NCBI RefSeq assembly: GCF_023544715.1
Contig: NZ_JAMJEZ010000009.1
Span: 42,463-106,462 of the forward strand
Length of the DNA stretch: 64,000 nt
Reading direction: 5' to 3'
Source: Pseudomonas eutrophicaquae
GTDB lineage: Bacteria > Pseudomonadota > Gammaproteobacteria > Pseudomonadales > Pseudomonadaceae
In this document: piece by piece, positions 10,997 to 19,308 of the stretch
Numbering within the stretch: the first letter of the stretch is position 1
How the letters are laid out: each line of letters starts with the position of its first letter
Position numbers and translations under genes: made by a program
The notes under the pieces: generated by a model
The model's input: the letters and a program-made list of their open reading frames with translations, nothing else
Told to the model about the DNA's origin: nothing
The model's database searches: none

Positions 10997-11461
10997 ATGG
11001 CCACTGTGCTCGACAGCCCGGCGGCCATCCGCCGGGCCGCCATGGACCTGCTGGCTCGGCGCGAATACGGCCGCGCCGAGCTGGCCCGCAAGCTGCGCCA
11101 GCGCGGTGCCGAGGCGGCGCTGATCGAGCCTGAGCTTGAGCGGCTGAGCGAGGAAGGGTTGCTCAGTGATGCGCGCTTTCTGGAAGTGTTCGTGCGCAGC
11201 CGCGCCGCCGCTGGTTACGGGCCGCGGCGCATCCGCGACGAGCTGCAGCAGCGTGGCCTGCCGCAAGGCGAGATTGCCCAGGCGCTGGAGCAGGCCGGGA
11301 TCGACTGGGATGACAACCTGCGCGCGCTCTGGCAGCGCCGCTTCGGCGAGCGACCGCGCGATTCGCGTGAGCAGGCGCGGCAGATGCGCTTTCTGCTCTA
11401 TCGCGGTTTTGCCAGCGAGCGGATCAGCCGCTTGCTGCGCGGCGGCACTACGCTCGACTGA
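10997..11461 (+). CDS. recX: RecA regulatory protein RecX
   Basis: 154 residues from the ATG at 10997; the longer frame upstream lies inside recA. RecX binds RecA filaments and limits their extension and activity. The sequence is Arg-rich and built of three-helix repeats typical of RecX, with [12 protein letters not shown] near residues 18-29 and [14 protein letters not shown] near 75-88. It is co-transcribed with recA under SOS control, and a strong terminator follows. Confidence 0.95.
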   Translation: MATVLDSPAAIRRAAMDLLARREYGRAELARKLRQRGAEAALIEPELERLSEEGLLSDARFLEVFVRSRAAAGYGPRRIRDELQQRGLPQGEIAQALEQAGIDWDDNLRALWQRRFGERPRDSREQARQMRFLLYRGFASERISRLLRGGTTLD

Positions 11462-11480
11462 GGTGGTTGCCCGAAATGGA

Positions 11481-11518
11481 AAAAGCCTGCCCCGAGGTAC
11501 TCGGTGGCAGGCTTTTTT
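11481..11518. terminator. Rho-independent terminator after recX
   Basis: An 11-base outer stem (11481-11491 with 11506-11516) and a 5-base inner stem CCGAG/CTCGG (11492-11496, 11500-11504) are followed by T6. It also has A4 on the other side and could work in both directions. Confidence 0.92.
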
Positions 11519-11600
11519 CGTTGATGGATTTGGGGAGCAGTCGCTCAGTGTTGTTGAGGCACGGCCCAGTCACAGAAATAGGTGGTTGATCGGGATCGGG

Positions 11601-11624
11601 CTTGCAACTATCCCCAGTTGCAAG
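11601..11624 (+). promoter_or_regulatory. Perfect inverted repeat at the hicA ribosome-binding site
   Basis: CTTGCAACT (11601-11609) and AGTTGCAAG (11616-11624) are exact inverted copies around ATCCCC. The repeat ends where the GAGGAGG ribosome-binding site of hicA begins. It is a candidate operator for the HicB antitoxin, or a leader hairpin that affects hicA translation. Confidence 0.55.
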
Positions 11625-11634
11625 AGGAGGGGCT

Positions 11635-11886
11635 ATGTCCAAAAATGAAAAGCTACTGGAAAAGCTGCTCAACGAGCGGGCCAGCTTTACGTGGCAGGAG
11701 CTAGTGACCTTGCTGCGCCGGCTGGGCTACCGGCAACTGGAGGGTGCGGGCAGCCGGGTCAAGTTCGATAACGGTGACCCTCAGGCGCTGATTAGCTTGC
11801 ACAAGCCGCACCCGGGCAACGAGCTAAAAACCTATATCCGGCGCCAGGTCATTGGACACCCCAAGGCAGGAGGACTGATTCCGTGA
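11635..11886 (+). CDS. hicA: HicA-type mRNA interferase toxin
   Basis: 83 residues from the ATG at 11635, with GAGGAGG at 11624-11630. HicA toxins are small ribosome-independent mRNA interferases with a dsRBD-like fold. The sequence shows WQELVTLLRRLGYRQLEGAGS followed by LHKPHPGNELKTYI, including the conserved His region. It overlaps the following hicB by four bases, the usual toxin-first order. The pair lies between recX and a LOG-family gene, a housekeeping region, and is probably an accessory insertion. Confidence 0.9.
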   Translation: MSKNEKLLEKLLNERASFTWQELVTLLRRLGYRQLEGAGSRVKFDNGDPQALISLHKPHPGNELKTYIRRQVIGHPKAGGLIP

Positions 11887-12224
11887 ACAACTTGCTGCAA
11901 CATCGGGGCTATTACGGCTCCATCGAGGCCAGCACTGAAGACAACTGCCTGTTCGGCAAGCTGCTTTTCATCCGTGCGCTGGTCAATTACGAGGGCGAGA
12001 CGGTGGCCGAGTTACAGGCGGCCTTCCGTGAGGCCGTGGATGACTACCTGGCCACCTGCCAAGCGTTGGGCCAAGAGCCCGAAACGCCCTGCAAGGGCTC
12101 TTTCAATGTACGGGTCGGTCACGATTTGCATCTGGCGGCGAGCCTAGCTGCCAATCGGCATCGCATGAGCTTGAATGACCTCACCCGGCAAGCGCTGAGC
12201 GAGTATCTGCAGCACCACGGTTGA
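11883..12224 (+). CDS. hicB: HicB-type antitoxin
   Basis: 113 residues from a GTG within the GTGA overlap with hicA. The N-terminal half (YYGSIEASTEDNCLFGKLLFI) is the degenerate RNase H-like fold of HicB, and the C-terminal half (RMSLNDLTRQALSEYL) is a ribbon-helix-helix or Arc-like DNA-binding segment. HicB neutralises HicA and usually represses its own operon; the inverted repeat at 11601-11624 would be a natural target. The length and domain order are those of full-size HicB, so the pair looks intact. Confidence 0.9.
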   Translation: MNNLLQHRGYYGSIEASTEDNCLFGKLLFIRALVNYEGETVAELQAAFREAVDDYLATCQALGQEPETPCKGSFNVRVGHDLHLAASLAANRHRMSLNDLTRQALSEYLQHHG

Positions 12225-12233
12225 GCAATCGAC

Positions 12234-12276
12234 GGGTATTCGAAGTGCATACCGGTGCAGGCCTTTCCGAATACCC
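12234..12276. terminator. Inverted repeat between convergent hicB and LOG gene
   Basis: GGGTATTCG (12234-12242) and CGAATACCC (12268-12276) are exact inverted copies separated by 25 bases. The position between convergent genes suggests a shared terminator, although no T run follows. Confidence 0.45.
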
Positions 12277-12294
12277 TTCGATCAGCGTAATGCG

Positions 12295-13389
12295 TCAGAC
12301 ACTACCGGTCGCGCCCTCACGCTGCCAGTTCTGCGGCAGGTTGATGAAGTCGATCAGCTGGCGCAAACGGCCCTGATCGCGGCCGTTGAAGCGGAAGGTC
12401 AGGCGGGTCAGGTGGCAGAACTCCGGCTCGTCACGCTCCAGCTCGCAGTAGGGCTGCTGGCTGAATCCGCCCTCCACGCACAGATCACCGAAGCCCTCGT
12501 GCAGCTGCTGCAGGGCATGGGTGGTCAGCGGACGGTTCATGCGGATCGCAAAGTCCCCCTTGAGCCAGCGGCTGGAATGGTAGTTGCGGTAGAAATGGGT
12601 GATCTCCACCGCCGCCTCCTCGGCGCTGCTCACCAGTTTGATCAGGCTCATGTCGCTGGGCAGGATGTAGCGGTTATCTTCCAGCTGCTGGCGGACAAAG
12701 TGCAGGAAGTCCTTCCAGTAGCGCCCTTCCTCGACATCGATCATCACCACCGGCACGATCGGACTCTTGCCGGTCTGGATCAGGGTCAGCACTTCCAGCG
12801 CCTCATCGAGGGTGCCAAAGCCGCCCGGGAACAGCACCATCGCATCCGCTTCCTTGACGAAGAACAGCTTGCGCAGGAAGAAGAAGTGGAAGGACAAGAG
12901 GTTGCCGGTGCCATGCACCACCTCGTTGGCGCGCTGCTCGAAGGGCAGGGCGATGTTCAGGCCGAGGCTGTGCTCAAGCCCTGCGCCTTCGTGGGCGGCG
13001 GCCATGATGCCGTCCCCCGCACCGGTCACCGTCATCAGGTCATGATGGGTGAACAGCTTGCCCAGCTCGCGGGCCAGCAGATAGAGCGGATGGTCGGTCG
13101 GGGTGCGCGCTGAGCCGAATACCGTGACCTTGCGGCGGCGCTTGAACTGCTCGAGCATGCTGAAGGCATTTTCCATTTCGCGCAGGGTCTGCAGCATGAT
13201 CTTGGCGTCCCAGCGGTTGCGATCCGCCTCGGCCATGCGCACCACGGTCATGAGCATTTCCCGGTACAGCGCCTGGTTGGGGCTGCCGGGCGGCACGCTC
13301 ATGCTGATCAGCTCATCGAGCTTGTCACCCAGATCAATGGCGGTGGTCTGGAAATGGCGGGACAGGTAATCGTTGTTGTCGTAAGGCAT
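12295..13389 (-). CDS. LOG-family protein (lysine-decarboxylase-like fold)
   Basis: 364 residues. The central Rossmann-like domain carries the LOG signature PGGFGTLDE and the preceding GAGDGIMAAAHEGA. LOG-family proteins are nucleotide phosphoribohydrolases that release a base from a nucleoside monophosphate. This longer form has about 95 extra N-terminal residues and a C-terminal extension of unknown role, so the exact substrate is not assigned. AAGGAGTT lies upstream of the ATG at 13389. The neighbouring gene upstream on the same strand encodes a beta-CASP nuclease; the 39-base gap suggests an operon. Confidence 0.82.
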   Translation of the reverse strand: MPYDNNDYLSRHFQTTAIDLGDKLDELISMSVPPGSPNQALYREMLMTVVRMAEADRNRWDAKIMLQTLREMENAFSMLEQFKRRRKVTVFGSARTPTDHPLYLLARELGKLFTHHDLMTVTGAGDGIMAAAHEGAGLEHSLGLNIALPFEQRANEVVHGTGNLLSFHFFFLRKLFFVKEADAMVLFPGGFGTLDEALEVLTLIQTGKSPIVPVVMIDVEEGRYWKDFLHFVRQQLEDNRYILPSDMSLIKLVSSAEEAAVEITHFYRNYHSSRWLKGDFAIRMNRPLTTHALQQLHEGFGDLCVEGGFSQQPYCELERDEPEFCHLTRLTFRFNGRDQGRLRQLIDFINLPQNWQREGATGSV

Positions 13390-13428
13390 GGTGGAACTCC
13401 TTGTTCTGGGCTGCGTGTTCTGGACTGC

Positions 13429-14832
13429 TCAGAGGGCGATCTGCTCGCCGGGCTCCGGGATCGTCGCGGTCCACTGCAGGCGCTCCTGCAGCGCCTGTTG
13501 CAGCACGTGCATCTTTTCCCGCTCGCCATGCACCAGATACAGCTCGGGGCGGTGGGTGAAATGGCTGACCCAGTCGATCAGTTGCGACTGGCCAGCATGG
13601 GCGGAGAAGCCGCCGAGGGTGTGAATCTGCGCGCGTACGGCAATCCGCTGGCGCAGCACGCGCACGGTCGGCGCACCATCGACGATGGCCCGCCCCAGGG
13701 TGCCGCTGGCCTGAAAGCCCGGGAAGACCACATGGCACTCCGGGCGCCACAAGTTGTGCTTGAAGTGATGGACGATGCGCCCGCCGTTGCACATGCCGCT
13801 GCCGGCAATGATGATCGCGCCACTCTTGACCCGGTTGATCGCCATCGAGTCGTCTGACTTGGGCGTGCAGTGCAGCACCGGCAGCCAGTCTTCGATGCGG
13901 CTGACCCCGTTTTGCGCCAGCAGGGCGCGGTCCTTGGGATCGAACTGCTCGTGGTAGCGCTGGTAGATGGCGTTGGCCTTGATGGCCATCGGGCTGTCGA
14001 GGAACACCGCCTGCTGCGGCAGGCGACCCTGCTGGTAGAACTGGCCGAGGTAGAACAGCAGATCCTGGGTGCGGCCGACCGAGAACGAGGGAATCAGCAC
14101 GTTGCCGCCCTCGCGGTGGGCGCGGGCGAGGATATCGGCCAGCTCGTCCAGGGTGTCCGGGGTGCAGCGGTGATCGCGATCGCCGTAGGTGGACTCCATC
14201 AGCACCACATCGGCCTGATCGAGAATCGCCGGATCGCGCATCAGCGGCGAGCAGGTGTTGCCGAGATCCCCGGAGAACACCAGACGGCGGGTCAGGCCAT
14301 GATCGTGGACTTCCAGCTCAACGATCGCCGAACCCAGAATGTGCCCGGCATCGTGGAAGGTCACGCTGATGCCCTTGGCGACCTCGGTCTTTGCGCCATA
14401 CACAAGCGGACGACGCAGTTGCAGGGCCAGTTCGGTATCCGCCTCGGTGTACAGCGGCTGTACCGCGGGTTTGCCGAGGCGCGCGCGCCAGCGGCTTTCC
14501 CACTCGGCGTCCTTCTCCTGCAGGCTGGCGGAGTCGAGCAGCATCAGTTCGAGCAGGTCGCAGGTGGCGTCGGTGGCGTAGATCGGCCCGCGGTAACCCT
14601 TGGCGGCCAGGCGCGGCAGCAGGCCGCTGTGGTCGATGTGCGCGTGGGAGAGCACCACCGCATCAAGGCTCAGCGGGTCGAAGGGAAAGGGCTCGCGGTT
14701 GCGCGCTTCATCATCGCGGCATCCCTGGTGCATGCCGCATTCCAGCAGCACCCGGGCACCGTCACGGCTTTCGAGCAGGTAGCAGGAACCGGTGACTTGC
14801 TGGATGGCACCGATAAAGGTCAGCAGGGCCAT
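13429..14832 (-). CDS. Metallo-beta-lactamase-fold RNA nuclease (beta-CASP family)
   Basis: 467 residues from the ATG at 14832, preceded by AGGA. The zinc-binding motif HAHIDH (His63, His65, Asp67, His68) and the later GSGMCNGGRIVHHFK and SAHAGQ segments place it with the beta-CASP exonucleases/endonucleases related to CPSF73/YSH1. Such proteins process RNA in the cytoplasm. An open frame starting at 14871 has no support. It is probably co-transcribed with the LOG-family gene downstream. The particular RNA substrate is not known. Confidence 0.9.
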   Translation of the reverse strand: MALLTFIGAIQQVTGSCYLLESRDGARVLLECGMHQGCRDDEARNREPFPFDPLSLDAVVLSHAHIDHSGLLPRLAAKGYRGPIYATDATCDLLELMLLDSASLQEKDAEWESRWRARLGKPAVQPLYTEADTELALQLRRPLVYGAKTEVAKGISVTFHDAGHILGSAIVELEVHDHGLTRRLVFSGDLGNTCSPLMRDPAILDQADVVLMESTYGDRDHRCTPDTLDELADILARAHREGGNVLIPSFSVGRTQDLLFYLGQFYQQGRLPQQAVFLDSPMAIKANAIYQRYHEQFDPKDRALLAQNGVSRIEDWLPVLHCTPKSDDSMAINRVKSGAIIIAGSGMCNGGRIVHHFKHNLWRPECHVVFPGFQASGTLGRAIVDGAPTVRVLRQRIAVRAQIHTLGGFSAHAGQSQLIDWVSHFTHRPELYLVHGEREKMHVLQQALQERLQWTATIPEPGEQIAL

Positions 14833-14947
14833 GGGGCATTCCTTGTGTAAGAAAAGAGGGCCTGCCGGCACTGCTGGGCATACAGGTACCCGGCAGTCGG
14901 CGCAGGCGTTCTAGACTGAGCATAAACGACTTGCGGGGAATCCTTTC

Positions 14948-17311
14948 ATGTCTCATCAGCTTTTGCCCAGCTTTGAAGAACTCGAGGCGCATGCCGAGCA
15001 GTATCCGGAGTTTGCCCGCTGGCGTGCGGGCTATGGTCCGTTGCGACACAGTGCCGAGACGCAGGCCGGCGTCTTTCGCCTCGCCCATCGCCTGGTGCAG
15101 GCCGGCCAGCAGCCGGATCTGCCCAGCGTCTACTGCCTGCTGGAAGCGCTGGATCGACTGACCTGCGCCGGGCAATGGCTGGTGCTGCACATGGGCTATG
15201 CCCGTCGCGTGCATCTGGATGGCGCGCCGCTGATGCCTGAGGACTTCAAGGCACAGCCCTTCACCGCTATCCGCGATGCGCTGCCCTGGGTGCCCGCCTA
15301 TGCCGGCTATCTGGCGCTCAATGCTCTGAGCGGCGAAACCCGCGCCTGGCGTCTGGGCGAGGGGCGTGCGGGGGCGGCCATCGAGGCGTTCAATGTGCTG
15401 ACCGGCAACCTGCATCCTGAACAGGCAGCGCGTTACCCCGTGGATGAGGCGGGCCTGAGCCGGTTGGTGGCAGATTTTGCCGCAAGCACGCCGGCGGCGG
15501 ACGGGCTGGCGGGCGTACCGTTGGGGCCGTATCCCAGCGCCTACACCGCCGGCGCGCTCAGCGAGGGCAGTGAGCCGATATCGATCGTGCTGCAGTGCGT
15601 GCACCAGCCGTTGCCCGGTGAGACGCTGGTGGCCTGCCTGAGTGCAGAGGCGATCCAGCGCACCGCCAACTCTGCTGCTATGCCGTATTGGTGGCGCGTC
15701 GAGGACTGCGGCGTAGTGCTGCCGCTGGTGCTGGCGGGCGTCGGGGTGCCCCAGTCTGATGCGTTGCCGCCCGATGGGGGAGAGTTTTTGCGCAGCCGGG
15801 GCTTCGATCCTGTGCCGTTCGATGGCTGTGATCCGGCCGCCGTTGTCTGCGCCTTACATGAGATGGAGCAGCACCTGGCGCATCGCCTGGATGAGCAGCG
15901 CCGCGGGCTGCTGACCGATCCGCTGCCCTTGCCGTGCGGCCTGGCGGAGGATGTAGCGGGTGAGGAGGGGCTGTGGGGGGCTATTGATGATGAGGCGGCG
16001 TTGCGTGAGGCCGTGCAGCGCCAGATCGCCGCGCTGTGGGTCGAGCCCGAGGCCCTGCACGCGGCGCTCGCCACCGTGGCGCAGTCACGGCCGGGGCGGG
16101 TGCGCGAATCTGAGCAGGCGCTGGTCCAGCGTCAGCCCCCGTTACCACAGCAACCGGCACTGGCGTTCAGTGCCCTGGCGGCCCCGCCGCTGGAGGCAGT
16201 CGAGGCGTTCTTCCTCGCGCTGGCGGCAGCTAATCCGGCGCTGCGCCCGCGGGTGGCGCAGCCGCTGCCGACGGCTCCAATCGCGCCGCCACTGGAGGCG
16301 CTGCGCGCGGCCTTGCATGAGCGGGTCTGTGCGCCGCGCACGGCGCGCGAATCCCGGTTGGGTGCGGTGCTGGGCACTTTCAGCCCGGAGGAGGCGCTGG
16401 CGGTCTGCCTCGCTAATCAGGGCGGGCTGAACCTGCTGGTTTGCGAGGAGGCGCAGGGCAGCGCGCTGCTGGATGCGCTGCGTCAGACGCTGCGTTTTGC
16501 CCGCCAGCAGCGCGAGATCCGGCGCCCGGCCGGCTGGCTGGGCTGGCCGCTGGTACTCACGGCGCAGACGTGGGACGGCGTCCAGCCAGCACGCGCCCAG
16601 CAGGACACCTCGTTCGGTGAGGCGCTGCTGGGTGAGATGAGCGACGGCATCCGGCTGCTGTCCCCGGCCGATTACAACAGCACGCTGGCGCTGCTGGCGC
16701 CGATCTATCAGGCGCGGGGGCGGTTGGCCTGTCTGCTGCTGCCCCAGACTGAGCGCCCCTGCGTGTTCGATGCGCAGCAGGCCGAGCAGCTGGCCCGCGA
16801 CGGTGCGCTGTGCGTGGCCGAGCACCAGGCACCGGGCGAGCCGCTGCTCCTGATCGCCCACGGCAGCCATCAGCTCAGCGAGATGCAGCGTGCCGCGCAG
16901 CGCCTGAGTGAGGTCGGGCTGGCGTGGCTGCTGGTGTATCTGCAGGAGCCGGGGCGTTTTCGTGCGCCGCGCGATGAGCTGGAGCAGGCAGTCTGCGCTG
17001 AGGATGCGCTGCGCGAGGCGTTGTTCCCGGTGCACATCACGCGCCGAGTGCTGCTGACGCATTTGCGCGCTGAAGTGCTGCGCGGGCAGCTCTGGCCACT
17101 GCTGCCCGATGCCGCGCGCAGCGTGGTGCTTGGTTATCGCAACCGTGGCGGCGCTTTTGATACTGCCGGGATGCTGTTCGCCAATCAGTGCACGTGGGCC
17201 TCGGTGCTGTCGGCTTGTGCGCGGCTCTTGGATATCCCGCGCACCGCGCTGCTCAGCGCCGAGGAGGCCGCGGCGCTGGTCGGGCGGGGTGATCCTGCCG
17301 TGTTGCGCTGA
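14948..17311 (+). CDS. Phosphoketolase-like protein lacking the TPP motif
   Basis: 787 residues, the length of a phosphoketolase (XFP). Family landmarks are recognisable: LGEGRAGAAIEAFNVLTGN at about 137-155, GGEFLRSRGFDPVPFDG around 278-294, and near the C-terminus YRNRGGAFDTAGMLFANQCT. Where active phosphoketolases have GDGEAETG for thiamine pyrophosphate binding, this protein reads LSAEAIQR (about 227-234). The N-terminal Gly-His motif region also seems altered. It is therefore probably not an active phosphoketolase. The gene is intact, with a ribosome-binding region before the ATG, so an altered function is more likely than decay. Confidence 0.72.
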   Translation: MSHQLLPSFEELEAHAEQYPEFARWRAGYGPLRHSAETQAGVFRLAHRLVQAGQQPDLPSVYCLLEALDRLTCAGQWLVLHMGYARRVHLDGAPLMPEDFKAQPFTAIRDALPWVPAYAGYLALNALSGETRAWRLGEGRAGAAIEAFNVLTGNLHPEQAARYPVDEAGLSRLVADFAASTPAADGLAGVPLGPYPSAYTAGALSEGSEPISIVLQCVHQPLPGETLVACLSAEAIQRTANSAAMPYWWRVEDCGVVLPLVLAGVGVPQSDALPPDGGEFLRSRGFDPVPFDGCDPAAVVCALHEMEQHLAHRLDEQRRGLLTDPLPLPCGLAEDVAGEEGLWGAIDDEAALREAVQRQIAALWVEPEALHAALATVAQSRPGRVRESEQALVQRQPPLPQQPALAFSALAAPPLEAVEAFFLALAAANPALRPRVAQPLPTAPIAPPLEALRAALHERVCAPRTARESRLGAVLGTFSPEEALAVCLANQGGLNLLVCEEAQGSALLDALRQTLRFARQQREIRRPAGWLGWPLVLTAQTWDGVQPARAQQDTSFGEALLGEMSDGIRLLSPADYNSTLALLAPIYQARGRLACLLLPQTERPCVFDAQQAEQLARDGALCVAEHQAPGEPLLLIAHGSHQLSEMQRAAQRLSEVGLAWLLVYLQEPGRFRAPRDELEQAVCAEDALREALFPVHITRRVLLTHLRAEVLRGQLWPLLPDAARSVVLGYRNRGGAFDTAGMLFANQCTWASVLSACARLLDIPRTALLSAEEAAALVGRGDPAVLR

Positions 17312-17409
17312 GGCGGGCGGGCAGGGCAGACGGAGGCTCTGTTAGACTCGCGCTCCCGTTTTCTCTGCTCGTCACCTGCCGGCGAGCGCGGCCTGCCCGG
17401 AGTTGCCCG

Positions 17410-18138
17410 ATGTCCCACAGTGTTGCCCGTCTGCGCGAGGAGCGCCTGGCCCGCAGCCTCAAGCCATTTGTTGCCCGAGGCTCGCGGCTGGCGCGCTGCA
17501 GCCAGTGCCGTCTGGCGCCCAGCCACTGCCTGTGCGGGATGCGCCCGCAGGTGACGGCGCGCAGCCGGGTCTGCCTGCTGATGCATGACATCGAAGCCCT
17601 CAAGCCTAGCAATACCGGCTGGCTGATTGCCGACCTGCTGCCGGATACTCAGGCGTTCTGCTGGTCGCGCACCGCGGTGGATGAGGCGCTACTGGCGCTG
17701 CTGGAGGATCCGACCTGCCAGCCTTATGTGGTGTTTCCCGGTGAATATGCCGCGCCCGAGCGGGTCGTGCAGCAGGTTGCCGCGCCGCCGGCGGCGGATG
17801 CGCCCGCGCGGCGGCCGCTGTTCATCCTCTTGGACGCCACCTGGACCGAGGCGCGCAAGATGTTTCGCAAAAGCCCGTACCTTGAGCGCTTTCCGGTGCT
17901 CAGCCTGACCCCTGAGCAGCAATCGCGTTACCGCCTGCGCCGCTCGACCCGTGGCGAGCATTTGTGTACCGCCGAGGTGGCCGCGCTGTGTCTGGAGCTG
18001 GCCGGTGACAGCCGCGCGGCGCAGACGCTGGATGCCTATCTGGATGTGTTCAGCGAGCGCTATCTGGGCAGCAAGCGCCAGCAGGCGGCCAATCTGGACA
18101 GCGAGGCCCATCAGCGTCTTCAGGCGTTTCTGGACTGA
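17410..18138 (+). CDS. tapT: DTW-domain tRNA-uridine aminocarboxypropyltransferase
   Basis: 242 residues. The DTW motif is present as LLDATWTEA (about residues 139-147), and the N-terminus has a zinc-type set CSQCRLAPSHCLC. The family transfers the 3-amino-3-carboxypropyl group of SAM to uridine 47 in the variable loop of tRNA (acp3U47). GGAG precedes the ATG. It lies alone between the phosphoketolase-like gene and erdR on the same strand. Family membership is clear; the symbol follows the characterised E. coli enzyme. Confidence 0.85.
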   Translation: MSHSVARLREERLARSLKPFVARGSRLARCSQCRLAPSHCLCGMRPQVTARSRVCLLMHDIEALKPSNTGWLIADLLPDTQAFCWSRTAVDEALLALLEDPTCQPYVVFPGEYAAPERVVQQVAAPPAADAPARRPLFILLDATWTEARKMFRKSPYLERFPVLSLTPEQQSRYRLRRSTRGEHLCTAEVAALCLELAGDSRAAQTLDAYLDVFSERYLGSKRQQAANLDSEAHQRLQAFLD

Positions 18139-18228
18139 TCCCCGGGGCGATTGCCGGCACGGGCTGGTACCCTGCGCCAGTGAGTCGCAGTAGAATGCCC
18201 ACCCGCACCAATAACCGCAGGACCTGTC

Positions 18229-18876
18229 ATGGCCACCTACGAAATCCTGATTGCCGACGATCACCCGCTGTTTCGCAGTGCCATGCAGCAGGCCCTGACC
18301 TTCGGGCTCGGTGATGAGGCGCGCTTGATCGAGGTCGCCAGCATCACCGAGCTGGAGGCGCATCTGGAGGCCAAGCGTGACTGGGATCTGGTGCTGCTCG
18401 ATCTGAATATGCCCGGCGCCTACGGCTTCTCTGGATTGGTGCTGCTGCGTGGGCAGTATCCGCAGATCCCGGTGGTGATGGTCTCGGCCCAGGAGGAGGC
18501 GGCGGTGGTACAACGCTCGCGCGAGTTCGGTGCCAGCGGCTTCATCCCCAAATCCAGCCCGTTGGAAACCATCCAGAGCGCCGTGCGCGCGGTGCTGGAC
18601 GGCGATACCTGGTGGCCGCCGCAGCTGGAAGAGGCCGCCGCGCTGTCCGATGAGATGCGTGCCGCCAGCGAAGGGCTGGCCAGCCTCACTCCCCAGCAGT
18701 TCCGGGTGCTGACCATGGTCTGCGAGGGGCTGCTGAACAAGCAGATTGCCTACGAGCTGAGTGTTTCCGAGGCTACCGTCAAGGCGCATGTGACGGCGAT
18801 CTTCCGCAAGCTGGGTGTGCGGACCCGTACCCAGGCCGCGCTGCTGCTGCAGCAGATGGAGTCGGTGCCCTCTTAA
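18229..18876 (+). CDS. erdR: LuxR-family response regulator ErdR
   Basis: 215 residues: a receiver domain with Asp10/Asp11, phosphorylation site Asp58 (LLDLNMP) and the KSS segment, then a LuxR-type helix-turn-helix (residues about 145-205). It is the Pseudomonas ErdR type, which controls ethanol oxidation and acetate use together with other regulators. The identification rests on sequence and on its fixed position directly before dgkA in Pseudomonas. AGGA lies upstream of the ATG. All receiver catalytic positions are intact, unlike the regulator at 36236. Confidence 0.85.
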   Translation: MATYEILIADDHPLFRSAMQQALTFGLGDEARLIEVASITELEAHLEAKRDWDLVLLDLNMPGAYGFSGLVLLRGQYPQIPVVMVSAQEEAAVVQRSREFGASGFIPKSSPLETIQSAVRAVLDGDTWWPPQLEEAAALSDEMRAASEGLASLTPQQFRVLTMVCEGLLNKQIAYELSVSEATVKAHVTAIFRKLGVRTRTQAALLLQQMESVPS

Positions 18877-18936
18877 GGTAGGCGCAAGCTGCGCGCGGCA
18901 GACTGGCTGCTTTCGTTCAGTCCATCCAGGTGATCC

Positions 18937-19305
18937 ATGACATCCCCCTTCAAGGGCCAGCGCGGCCTGCAGCGCATCTTCAATGCCGCGGGGTACTCCC
19001 GCGACGGCCTGCTGGCAGCTCTGCGCGGTGAGGCGGCATTCCGCCAGCTGGTGCTGCTCAACCTGCTGCTGGTGCCGCTGGCTTTCGTGCTGGAGGTATC
19101 GCGTGCTGAGCGCGCGCTGCTGGTGGCGGCATGCCTGCTGGCGCTGATTGTCGAGCTGCTCAACTCGGCGATCGAGGCGGTGGTCGATCGCATCTCTCTG
19201 GAGCGTCACCCGCTGTCCAAGAATGCCAAGGACATGGGCAGCGCCGCGCAACTGGTGGCGCTGACCCTGATTGCGCTGGTGTGGGGCATCATCCTGCTGG
19301 GCTGA
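18937..19305 (+). CDS. dgkA: Diacylglycerol kinase DgkA
   Basis: 122 residues, an inner-membrane enzyme with three membrane segments (about 40-60, 65-85, 103-122). It phosphorylates diacylglycerol that arises from lipid-derived periplasmic reactions. The catalytic signature ELLNSAIEAVVDRI and the following KNAKDMGSAAQ are complete. It lies 60 bases after erdR on the same strand and ends three bases before the convergent finR. Confidence 0.96.
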   Translation: MTSPFKGQRGLQRIFNAAGYSRDGLLAALRGEAAFRQLVLLNLLLVPLAFVLEVSRAERALLVAACLLALIVELLNSAIEAVVDRISLERHPLSKNAKDMGSAAQLVALTLIALVWGIILLG

Positions 19306-19308
19306 GTT

